A DNA stretch of 64,000 bases from Trichoplax sp. H2. Taxonomy: Eukaryota > Placozoa > Uniplacotomia > Trichoplacea. This document shows positions 53,201-64,000 of this stretch, in pieces. A program made the position numbers and the translations under genes. How positions within the stretch are numbered: the stretch's first letter is position 1; each line of letters starts with the position of its first letter. The DNA is taken from the NCBI GenBank assembly GCA_003344405.1, contig NOWV01000011.1:868001-932000 (forward strand). The letters run 5' to 3'. A model generated the notes under the pieces. That model was not told the origin of the DNA, searched no databases, and was given only the letters and a program-made list of their open reading frames with translations.

Positions 53201-56200
53201 AAGATATTTGAAACAATAAGCTGTTAAGCATAATAAAAATCTAAATTAAATAAACAAACCAAGAATATTTCAGTGTAAATATAAATATACCGCTGGATTT
53301 AACGTGGGATTTTATTAGATTACGATAATTCAGCATTTGTACTACTGACACCGCAGCTTTCACATTAAGATAAAATTCTTTAGAACTGAATTACTAATGT
53401 ATTGGCTTACCTCATTTGCTTTGTCTAGAGAATTTTTCAATTTTATGACTTCCTGTTCCATACTATGGATGTTTTCCATCAAGTTATCATTAACATACTT
53501 TGCTTGCTGTTTAGTAAAAGGAATAATCTAGCTAAATTCGTGCTCCATGGAAATAATACTCGTGTTTCATGTCATGATACATAGGCTGCTAACCTTCAGC
53601 TCTATTTCTAATTCTTTAAATTTCTTCTTGTATCTACTTAGTTCTTGTTTAACTTCCTGCGTGATATAAGAAATTCAGAATATAATTCATATATGCATTT
53701 CTGATATAAGGAACTGAATCATAATATCATTCAAATTAATTCAATTCTGTTACATTTCAGAAAAGATTGTACTCACCCTAAATTTAGTTCCTTCATCAGC
53801 TTGTACCGTCTAAATTGCGTTAGATCGACGATATTTTAATAAAAATTTTGCTTATGATGTTGTTTCATAAGGTTAAATTTATATACGGCTAGATTTACTA
53901 ATAGTAATAGTAATCAATTATATGGAAATAAAAGCCATACTACCTCTATCTAATGCGAGTATATAAGCATTATGGGTGGTAAATTACAATTACAATTAAT
54001 TATCCAACGGTTCAAATTTAGTAAACAATTGAAGTTTTAATGAGAAATGCTATTCTATCCCAAAAATTTCACTTGTATGCACTAAATACGTTTGTAAGTT
54101 GGACTAAATTCCAATAGAAATATAAGCAGCCTATGCTTTAAAGCTGTAATTAAGCATAAGATTTGATGGGAGCAAAAGGAAACAGTACTATTGAAGTAAT
54201 CGGCTCTATAAATAAATTAAATTCATAACCAACACGATGATAGAAAATAAATAAGTGCCTTACATTTTGCACCGGTAGTGCTTTATCATCTGACTTGACC
54301 TTAATGTAAGTAAGACATAATTTTAAATACAAACAATTTATTTTATACTAGCTAGAAGTTGTCACAAAAAAATCAATAATCTGAATATTTTAAAGACTTT
54401 AATATGAATTAATTTGATTTTTATTTCTAATCAGTCTTAAAATTACCGATTCATTATCGTCTTCCTGTAATTCTAAATTCACCCGCTGAAATGCTTCTAC
54501 CATTTTCTGAAATAAGGATAGAAAAATTTATCATATTTTAAGATAGCATTTTTTATTAAGTTATGTACCTGTATTTCTTGATCCTTCTGAACTATTAAAT
54601 TTCTAATAATTAAATTAACAGAAATTATTAAAGTGAGTAAATAAATCCTCGTATTTATTCTTTTCTAGAACTTAACATAATTGCAAAAAATTAATACCAC
54701 TTACTGAAATTCTTCAACTTTTTTTTTCATCGATAGATCTATTTGATCTAACCTATTGGAAATTAATATTGAAATGATTGAATACATAAAATGTGTGAAA
54801 TTATCAGCTTTAAAAGGTACTAATTTTGGCTTAAATTAGTCCTAAAATCACGTTGTAATCTAGAAAATATGGATTGCATAAAACAACAGAATTGAGCACG
54901 ACTAATATTATTTCCAGTTGCAAGACGGTATAGTACATAAATGGCGATGGATTGCTATCTCACAGCATGAATGCAATCAATTTATAACATCAATGCTCGT
55001 GATGTGGAAGTCAAGACCTACCGAACTTGCTTGCTCGAAAGTTCATCATCTTTCTATTAATTGATGATAAGATCAAACAAATTAGCCCCATATGAGATGA
55101 CTAAAAACGTTTTCTATCTACTCTTCGACAAATCTACCTCTTTTAGAAGTCGCTGAAGTACGGCTATTTCAGATGTAATTGAGTCCTATTGATATGATCG
55201 ATTCAAAGATATATGATTGAATTAATTTATCAATGATCTAAATTTCTTGACAGTCATCAGACTATTTTAAATTGCGTATGGTATTCATTCATGCTTATAA
55301 CTCAAATTTACTTTTGTTTCAAGGAGTTCCTGCTTTAACGATTTCTTCTCTGCTAATTCTTTGACTAGGTAATCTTATTTTTAACCAAAATAGATGTTAT
55401 TTATGCTAGTTTATATATGTCCTTTTAAAAGTATATTAGCATAGATCATGAAATTCTATACCCTTCAGCTTCTGTATGTACGTGTCCAAGTTCTTTCCCA
55501 AATCATTTTCCTGTTACATGGCAAGAAATCAAATTTAAAAACAGAGTATCACAGCAATGTTAATCATCGCAGATTCATCATTGTTAGTAGACATTATATA
55601 AAGAACCATTACTAAGAATTCAATTCCCTAGATCTTAAATCATATGATTTGAGTAGGTAGGTGATTTTTACGAAATAGATCACTCATGTTTGAATTAGGA
55701 CATCTATTAATTAGCATATTCCATTGCTGTAAAAGTATAAGTATAGTGCATTATGTAATGCTGGTCGAGATCTAATGTGGTTGAAATATGATGCGAACAT
55801 GGTGAGCAGCGTCTGATGATTAATTCAGGCAAATTGTAGGAAAGTAATTAATTATTCGTATAAATTAAACATCACTTGCTATGAAACGAAGAATGATAAT
55901 TAGTTATCTCAATGCTAGAGCAGTGGCATTGATAAGAATCAAATAAAGGAAAGGTTTACACATTTAAATTATTGGTTGTTTCTTCATCCGTTACTCTACT
56001 GTAAAGATCGCTCTTTACCTGTTGCTCAATAGGTTCCGCTGACGACGAATTACCTATGAAAAATGAAATGATAAGATTCTCATAAATTTATTAAATTAGA
56101 AATTTAATCTAATGCATGAGTACTTCGTCCAATAATCCCCGAGATTCCTAGTAAATAGCAAATTTGACTTTCAATTCTACTTCTGCATTTCTGAATTAGG

Positions 56201-59125
56201 TTAGCCATTTCGTCTATAATACACAACCGAAATTTATGGTATATTTTTAGGAAATCTCCTGGTAGAATATTTTCTTAATCAATATTAATAATGGTATTTT
56301 ATAATTTTTACTTCGAATTCGATTTTCGGTAACTTCTGCTTCCTTATTGGCGACTTCAGGTAACGATAAACTTTGGGTACTGCCAATACCACTAGATGGA
56401 AATTGAAATCGATTGGGAGCATTAGCATAGATTGTTGGTGAAATATTAGCGTTGTTATATTCTTCCGATTGCCTCTGTTTATAGTCTCCAGCCTGATAAT
56501 AAGAACTACCGTAGGCTGATACTAAAGGGGTAAATTCTGTTGTATTGCTTAAAGTCGGTGTAAGAGAATTGGTTTGTGGGTAAACTTGGCTACTGGATGA
56601 ATTTGTTGGGTTATTGACCGTATTTAGTGGATCGAAGTCATCCAAACTTGAAAACATATTAGTAGCTGGTACAGACTTGTCGATTTCGGCATTTCCTCCA
56701 TCTAAAATTAAATCATTATCAGATTGTTGGAAAGAAATTAAGTCATTAGCTCGCAATGCTGGAAAAGATCCGGTAACATCTTTAACGACAGCTGGAGACG
56801 AAGATGCGCTAGATTTATTTAAATGAGGCATTGCTTTATGAACACATCGATTTAACTCTTGAACTAAAAAGTCAAATTCTCCTTCGGTGGAATTGCGAAT
56901 TGTTTGAAATAAAACCGTTGGCTCTAATTTAGTTAGAATACCAATTTCTTTCTCAACAGATCGATAAAGTAATGTTCTGATATCTTCTTCTACGTCTATG
57001 CTATTTCTTCTAATAAATCAGTATAAAAAACAGGATTAGGGTTCAGCAATTCCGAATTATCTACTTATATTACATTGTATATCCTTCTACTATTAATTTT
57101 GATATAATTAAGACTAAGACGCTTAAAATAATGATAAGCTTTATAGTGCCACATCCATTTTATGTATGTTAACATGTACATGTAAAAACTATCCAGCTGT
57201 AAGTCTCTAAATGAAATATTTACGCAACCTATAACATCGTGCAGCATATACTAAAATAATGCTCAACCACTATCGAAATAAGCCAGAGCCTTAATATTTT
57301 AGGACTAAATATCATGTATTAAAGTTCATTGGCACTTTTGTAAATATAAAATTTTCAAATAATGAATACAGTACGAATATATTGCAAATCTGTATGAAAT
57401 TTAGATCATATATAGCCACATAATAAAGCGATAATTCAAACGTATGAATACCGGGCAAGTTCTATCCTACCTGCCGAAAGTATAGCCGGATGTTACTGTT
57501 GGAGGGGATCCAGGTGTACATCTGACATTAGAGACGCCATCATATCTCATTTTGAATTGAGTATATTCTGTAACAAGGTCCCTAGTAGTTTACAAAATGT
57601 ACGAAACAGAGATATGTATATGAATCAATTTGAAAGAACACTAGGATTATTATACGTCTAATATTATATAGAATATTACCTTAACTCCTCTTCTCTCTTT
57701 TGTAACTTTGTATAAATCACTGTATCAGAAGCACAATGTAAATTGAGCAAAGCATTCAAACAGAAAATAAGCAATTAATTATGGCCCTAGTGCGTAGTGT
57801 ATATTCTAGTTGCTGTACTCTCTGAATTTTTTAACGTTAAAGATTATTACATTCATAATTTTCAGCAAATTTTTGTTTCTCTTCCATAAGTGACTGATAT
57901 TGTTGCTTAGTTACATAATCCTGTAAATCTCCCTGATAGCTATCCAGTTGTCGTCTGAATCCTTCGTTTTCTTTCACTAGCTACACCAAAAGAAGTTGAA
58001 ATTATAACGTTTTACTATACAGTTATTATTTCTCCTGAATATACTTTTCGATAGCATAAAATTTATTAGAACGTAGAAGTAGTCGAACTTAAGGCTATTA
58101 AATATGCCATCTACCCGTTACTTTATAACTTAGAAATCACGTATTTAATATAAATGAAATTACCCTGGATAATTCAACATTTAAGGTTTGCGTTTGCACA
58201 TTACTTTCTTCCTGGAGTTGCTAATAGTATCATAATAATTTCAATCTCTACTCGTCTTTTGCAATCTACTCGTACAAGTAGAATAATCTAATGAGATATT
58301 CCACTTACTTCCATTTGTTGTTTAGTTAATTCTAATTCCTGAGCCATGTCGGCCAATTCCTATAATGCGTAAATCATGTTAATTTTTAGTTTATGAGACG
58401 GCTATATGTATGGGTGATTCATTGATTATATAATTCAGTAAAAATGATGGACTAAAGCGTGCTGTAATGGAATTTTTCCTAGAGCTATCTAAATATCAAT
58501 TTATCTGTTTTGAAACGAACCTTGGCCTTCTTGCTTTTAGCTAGCAGCTAGAACAGACAACAAATAAAAATCTCTTAAAAATTTCATGTCTTTCTCTCCA
58601 AGACTTTGTGACTATCATTGAATTAATTAATACTCTAGTTCCAACCTTTGTTGCTTTATTTAATTCATAATTTTGTTTATCTAGCTTATCTCGAAGATTT
58701 TTCGCTTCTATTAATCAGTAATTAATAACTAGATTATTATGAAAAGTTGCAATAGGGTCTTAAAAATATCATTTTTTTCTAAGTAAAGATATAAAGAATA
58801 TTAATGAAATTCAGCAAAAAAAGCAAAAATAGCGAACGATAATTAATATTTAAAGTAATATAGGCTAAGTCATGAATCACCTTTCTCCAGAAAATTATTT
58901 GAATCCTGGAGTTGAGCATTCTTGGATTTCAATTCTTTTAAATTTTTCTAAATTTTTAAAAATCAATTAGCTACATATAGAATAATCCAAATATTTTATG
59001 GCTAGATCAAGTAGCCAATGCTATTATGATCTTCAAATATTTTGCATTTTATATAGGTGCCGTATTATTAGGTGTTTTACCTGTAGCAGAATAAATTCAC
59101 GAGTAGATACTATTCCTTCAGACAT
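50210..59125 (-). CDS. GRIPAP1: GRIP1-associated protein 1 (GRASP-1), endosomal coiled-coil protein
   Basis: Thirty-three exons join in phase to 954 residues (human about 841): 59125-59081, 58947-58881, 58707-58646, 58547-58521, 58359-58309, 58220-58164, 57980-57851, 57719-57680, 57521-57471, 57009-56312, 56053-56019, 55510-55462, 55364-55312, 55185-55138, 55053-55031, 54752-54705, 54602-54569, 54506-54447, 54293-54264, 53809-53777, 53656-53594, 53506-53411, 53193-53089, 52597-52556, 52465-52352, 52246-52202, 52102-51962, 51747-51691, 51598-51501, 51276-51240, 50874-50667, 50581-50433, 50278-50210 (TAG). GRASP-1 is a Rab4 effector that organises recycling endosomes. The N-terminus (MSEGIVSTREFILLQ, then LLAKSKKAKELADMAQELEL) and the C-terminal block (LEESGASLAEELTRK, then GDEGLREMNAKLQRVLEET) match the human ends. 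Most of the rest is heptad coiled coil. Exon 10 (698 bases) inserts a Ser/Asn-rich, partly disordered segment near residues 177-409. Intron 15 has a GC donor (55030). Confidence 0.91.
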
Positions 59126-62100
59126 TTTCGGATGAACCAGCAGTGATGTACTATACCTTTATATTCACTCTACTCTAGTAAAGTATCACAAAATGGCTAC
59201 CATAACCATAAGCTGTTTCTTTTTCGAATCTATTTTGACGGATTAAATGGAATTGATAGCCTAGGATAGATTGAGAAACTTAATTTATAATAATGTAGAA
59301 CTTCACTGTTGATGGAAAAAAAAATAAAGTTCTCTGCTTAGCTTTTATTGTATCCTTAAAATTAGACTTAAAGTACAACGGAATTGTTACTTGAACATTA
59401 ATTCTCAACGTCTTTCTAGATTTTGATATTAAATTCTAGTATAGCTGCCTTTACATTAGCGATAAGTATACAATGCTTATAGATTATCGAAATTATTTTT
59501 AACCTACTAAATCGATAATAGCTTTAGCCTAATAAAGCAAAACAGAGCTATCTGATCTCTAATTCTTTAGGTCTTCTTTAACTATTAAAATCGGAATTTT
59601 CTGTAATAGATTGATTCACTAAGTTTAATTGTTAAGGACAAGCTAAACATATTAATAGTTGAATCATCTAGACCGTTCTATAATTTATCAAACTGATATC
59701 GTCTTGATTGCAAGTAAAATAAAAAATAGCTGAACCATATTGCTTATAGTAGATCTATTCACGAGATTTTTAAAATATTCATGACAACATAAAATACGTA
59801 TAGATAGAATATTGCATTAATTATTGGATCTTCTATACTATTTCATAATCTATTAAACTGAAACCGCCTTAATTGCAAGTAAAATAGACAAATAGCTGGA
59901 CAACATTGCTCGTAGTTGACCCGTTCACGAGATTTTTACACGTTCATGAGACCATAAAAAACGATTAAATGGATTATCGCGGTCATTTTATTGATTTATT
60001 GCGTGGATAATATGACTTTGATTATACTGTAATAACTAGTGTATAGACTGCTAAATCTAGCAACAAAGTTAACTAAATCGAGAATAGAGTAGTTATGGTG
60101 GATTTGTTATTTCTTGCCCTACCTTTAACTCGAAAAGTCTCTACTCTAAGTGTCATAACGATGTTGAAAAATGATATATACTATAAAAATGGATAATATC
60201 ACAGAAATGAAATTTATTCCTTGTCTACTTAGTATATAATTTACTATACAAATCAACTTTTATAAGGTATATTGGCATATTCTATTTTCTTATTAGATTG
60301 CAAGGCCTTTTCACCATATACCATATTATAAATTCATACTATTTTACAGAAGTTGATGTATACTCTTTTATGATTTATGATAGATTAAATGATTAGGTTT
60401 CAAAGAAATGCGAAGATACATTTGCAATAATTAAATGTGTTTTGAAGACAATTTTAGATGATTTAGGCTTGATAATGCAGATGTTACCGTTCCATTAGAA
60501 CTAATTGTTATTAGCTCTAAAGTTCTTTCATTCTCCAATCATCAAAGCGCCATCTTGATTAAGAACTAGGCACATTTTATCATAAAATGCTAGCTAGTAA
60601 CGATCAATTTATACATATTAACACTTACCTAAATCTTGATAGATCCGCAATTTAGATATCGTCTATGGAAAAATAAATTAGGACAATTCGCTATATTTCA
60701 ATTTGTATTATTTCGTTGTATTTCTATAGTTAGCTTTATTTAATCTGTTAATCATTTGTAAATGTATAGCACTGCGACTATGCTGAGAATTCAGATTCTA
60801 TTTTCATTTACTATAGTAGCGATTATCAGATCAGATAATATCATGGTAATGGTCTGGTCATTTTATGACGTCAACTTGAGCATATGGCTACCTTTATCGA
60901 GTAATTGATAGATTAGAGGACAGTATGTTCCTGAACCCTCGTACGTATGATGGTAAAAATAGACTGATTATTGGGTCGATGTAATACCAGATATGGGGAT
61001 AAATTAAAATGATGAAGATATCACGGATAATGTGTCTTTATATGCTGATTACAGGTATATAAATTAAACGTAGTAAAAAGATATCTCATTTTCGGCAACA
61101 TATCCAATATTGTCCTTTTAAAATACGTGAAATTATTGCGTCTAACCCTTTATACATTCGGTCATAGGGATTAAAATTAATAGATAGCTCTAGAGGGTTA
61201 AATTTCTTTCCTGTTATACTATGACATGAGAAAATTAATAATTGTTCACTACACATATAACTACATTTTATTTATTTATACAAAGTAAAATTACTTTGTA
61301 GAGATTAGTATTTATAGCATCAGTTATTGTATGTTAATTTATTATAAATATGATTCAATATTATTTATTCAGGTTTAGTTATATAAATTTTAAAATGATA
61401 ACGATATACTGTACCGTATACGCGTATATTATATCTGCTCAATGTCACTTTGGGCTACTATGGAATGTAATCAGGCCTGAATATTTCAATGGCCTTATAT
61501 GCGATTCTTTTGGGGATACGGTCAGTTAATCGTAGCCTCTCGAATATTTCACTGCTAGTGTATGCATAGCTGTGCATATAGTAATAGATCAGATTTATAT
61601 ACAGTACATTACTGATTTATTGTGTAGGATAACGAAATTCTATAAGCATATAGTAATGCAGTGAAATGTTTTGTCGCTACTTACAGCATGTCCAAGCGAT
61701 GTCATTGCCGATATACTTGTAAAGCTATATAAATACCACCTTCTTGTAACTATATGGAATCTCTGGATCATGATAAAGTTGATTCATCATACTTACTGAC
61801 TGCAATGGCATATAAATTCATGATGGCATAAACGTACTATTTACACGAGTTCATCACTGTTTAACGCCGAAAAGATTGTTTATCGATCAAAAATTCAATG
61901 ATGTCTACTACAGAAAAGAAAAGATACTAGGCCATGCACGTAAACAGCATAATAAATGGTTGCATACATCGTCGCTCATATATTGGATGACTACATCGAA
62001 TGTATGATATTAGTGAAGTTAAGCATTACAACGGCTACTGATATCTAATGAATACTGTTGCTGACTACCTTTTAGAACTACATCATATGGCCTTTGTGTT

Positions 62101-62149
62101 GTCGCCAAAATCATAATAACTCATAATACTATATAATAATCTTGACTGG
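59126..62149. other. AT-rich region with no supported gene, holding one tandem duplication
   Basis: This is the upstream flank of GRIPAP1. Its promoter should lie in the first few hundred bases. A duplicated block at 59661-59963 is listed separately. One exon-like stretch on the minus strand (60634-60662) has both splice sites but no partner exon I could identify. Confidence 0.45.
59661..59963. repeat. Two-copy tandem duplication, about 162-bp unit, upstream of GRIPAP1
   Basis: Copies at about 59661-59800 and 59826-59963. Shared blocks in order are atttatcaaactga/atctattaaactga, cttgattgcaagtaaaata, aaatagctg, ttcacgagattttta, attcatgac/gttcatgag and cataaaa. No coding frame is preserved. 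Confidence 0.8.
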
Positions 62150-63390
62150 TAAACAGAGATACTGAATCTATATTAATATCGACTGTACTCTACAACAATT
62201 AATTCTAATCAAAGCCGAGCGCTTGCATCTCGTTGTCGTAAGCCCTAAGTATTCAAAATTGAGTTATATTAATATCTACTGAATATACAGTATATACAGT
62301 ACTACAATCTCCAACCCTTCCCCAACGTTCACTCCTTATAAACTCCAGGCTTTTATACCCTCGACGGCTGATTATGCCGTAGTATTTGAAAGTCTTATCC
62401 ATTGTGGATCTTCCCCATAATCCTAACATAGCCTTTCTATTTCATACTGCACAGTACTTTAGTAGCCCTTGGTATAAATCGCTTTGTGCAGACTGCATGC
62501 ACTAGTAATAGTCAAAACATAGCACTTGAATCTTGTTATCGCAAGCCCCAAGAATGCAAACTTGCGGAGATAGACTACTGAATAGAGAAACTGTATCTAT
62601 ATTAATATCTATACTACAATAATCAAAAACATAGCACTTATATCTTGTTATCGTAAACCCTAAGAATGCAAACTTGCGGAGATAGACCACTGAACAGAGA
62701 TGCTGTATCTATCTTAATATCTATACAGTACTACAATCATAATCAAAGCATAACAGTTGCATCTTGTTATCGTAAACCCTAAGAATGCAAACTTACGGTG
62801 ATAGACTACTGAACAGAGATGCTAAGAATGCAAAATTACGGAGATAGACCGATGAATAGAGATACTATATCTATATTAATATCTATACTACAATAATAAT
62901 CAAAGCATAGAAGTTGTATCTTATTATCGTAAACCCTAAGAATGCAAAATTTCGGAGATAGACTACTGAACAGAGATACTGTATCTATCTTTATATCTAT
63001 ACTACAATCATAATCAAAGCATAGCACCTGTATCTTGTTATTGTAACACCTAAGAATGCAAAATTGCGGATATAGACTGATGAAGAGAAATACTGTATCT
63101 ATATTAATATCTCTATACTAACATTATTTTATTTTAATGCTATAACATAATCAAAACGTATCGCTTGTGTCTTGTTGTCGTAACCCCTAAGAATTTAAAG
63201 TTACGGAGATAGACTCGTAAGTAGAAACAGTGTATCTACGGTGTATTAATATCTACGCGTATACTATAATAATAATCAAACTATAGTGCTTGTATCTTAT
63301 TATCGTAACCCCAATGAATTCATAATTGCTAAGTTCCATTGGTAAACAGAGGTACTGTATCTCTATTAATATCTATGTCATGGCCAATAC
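62150..63390. repeat. Tandem array of diverged units of about 110-137 bp
   Basis: The motif ccctaagaatgcaaa and variants recur at about 62242, 62545, 62656, 62776, 62823 (shortened), 62932, 63046, 63183 and 63306. Each is followed by ttgcggagatagactactga-agaga-actgtatctatattaatatctatactacaataatcaaagcatag-acttgtatcttgttatcgtaa-type sequence, which I describe here only by its parts. Open frames on the minus strand across it repeat the unit in translation and are not genes. Confidence 0.9.
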
Positions 63391-64000
63391 CGGCAATCAG
63401 GCCTGACCAGTAATGGCCGGCCAGTACCGGTAAGATTTATATCTATGCCAAGGTCGGTGTAAGGATCCGGGCATTCTATTCTACACTGTACAGTACTGTA
63501 CTTTTAAATTCGTTCTCTAGCAGCAATTTCATAAACTACATTTGTTTATTTTGGCCCATGATTCAACTTTCTGTCAGTTGAAGATTCAGACTTTTGCATG
63601 TTAGATACTGTGCAAGTGTATATGTGCTCATATGTCCTGTACATCGATGATTTAACGGTTATTTTACACAGCTCTAACTGTTATATTGTACTCCTAAACG
63701 AATTTGTTCTGGAAGGAACAATTTCAAATCATGTTTATATAGGCCCAATGGAGAAACTTTCTTCAAACTCCAACCAATTCATTAGATCAATGGTTTATTT
63801 ATTTAATAATTTTATTCTATTTTGATACTGTGTATCTAGTACCACGGTTCATAGTTCAAGAGTATAATTGGCAAAATAGTCAGTGAAACACCCTTTCCAT
63901 TAAGATTATTCTGATCAATGTGAGTGGAAAGAAACCAATGGCTGACAATTGGTCGCCATAGCAAGAACCCGTTGAAAAAGCTTTAAGGCCGACCACGCCT
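63391..64000. other. Unassigned window end
   Basis: Directly after the tandem array lies a locally GC-rich patch at about 63380-63440 containing GGCCGGCC and the near-inverted strings taccggcaa and ttactggtc. An ACTGTACAGT motif follows at 63483-63501. A 75-codon plus-strand frame (63598-63825) shows no recognisable homology, and I do not call it a gene. Confidence 0.4.

Noticed and set aside
50210-59125. GRIPAP1 first considered as CCDC186
   Set aside because: Both share a related C-terminal motif, but the N-terminus, the KSKKA block and the GDE-LREMN-KLQ string fit GRIPAP1 better along the whole length.
62502-63027. Two minus-strand frames with the same repeated peptide
   Set aside because: The peptide repeats because the DNA is a tandem array; no start context, splice sites or homology.
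1-64000. Transposase, reverse transcriptase, viral, CRISPR, tRNA or rRNA features
   Set aside because: No catalytic motif, terminal repeat with target duplication, regular spacer array or cloverleaf-type sequence was recognised by eye; a tool-based scan could still find short RNAs.

Overview
The window reads as nuclear DNA of an animal: AT-rich, with conserved metazoan genes cut into many small exons by short GT-AG introns, mostly 50-400 bases. The gene set (a ciliary F-box/LRR protein, the junction protein vezatin, a GRIPAP1 homologue, an ANKRD26-type protein and a full ALDH1L enzyme) and the compact intron-rich layout suggest an early-branching animal. A placozoan such as Trichoplax is my best guess, but the sequence alone does not prove it.

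I rebuilt the genes exon by exon from reading frame, splice sites and recalled family sequence. Left to right: a partial C2H2 zinc-finger gene resembling the Rabenosyn-5/EEA1 N-terminus (-, 2899-3090); FBXL13/DRC6 (+, 4297-10632, 22 exons); CDC123 (-, 10843-13415, 16 exons); vezatin VEZT (+, 14014-17990, 20 exons); an ANKRD26-like ankyrin/coiled-coil gene (-, about 19973-35709, about 46 exons); ALDH1L, the folate enzyme, with a mitochondrial-type leader (+, 38062-44996, 25 exons); a tiny MANBAL/UPF0239 membrane protein (-, 46655-46837); CDPF1 (+, 48244-48947, 4 exons); and GRIPAP1/GRASP-1 (-, 50210-59125, 33 exons). The last 4.9 kb carries no gene I can support and includes a tandem array of about 110-137 bp units.

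The nine genes alternate strand without exception, giving four head-to-head and four tail-to-tail pairs. They do not form one pathway. Loose themes are cilia and centrosome (FBXL13, ANKRD26-like), endosome or Golgi traffic (zinc-finger gene, GRIPAP1), translation start (CDC123), cell junctions (VEZT) and mitochondrial one-carbon metabolism (ALDH1L).

Three features stand out. Local tandem duplications of about 165-260 bp recur in promoters and introns; one family copies the start of an ankyrin exon into its own upstream intron, and another duplicates the CDPF1 start region. Four GC-AG introns all use the donor GCAAGT. Palindromes built on ACTGTACAGT recur between genes. I found no mobile-element protein, CRISPR array or RNA gene, and no clear undescribed system.
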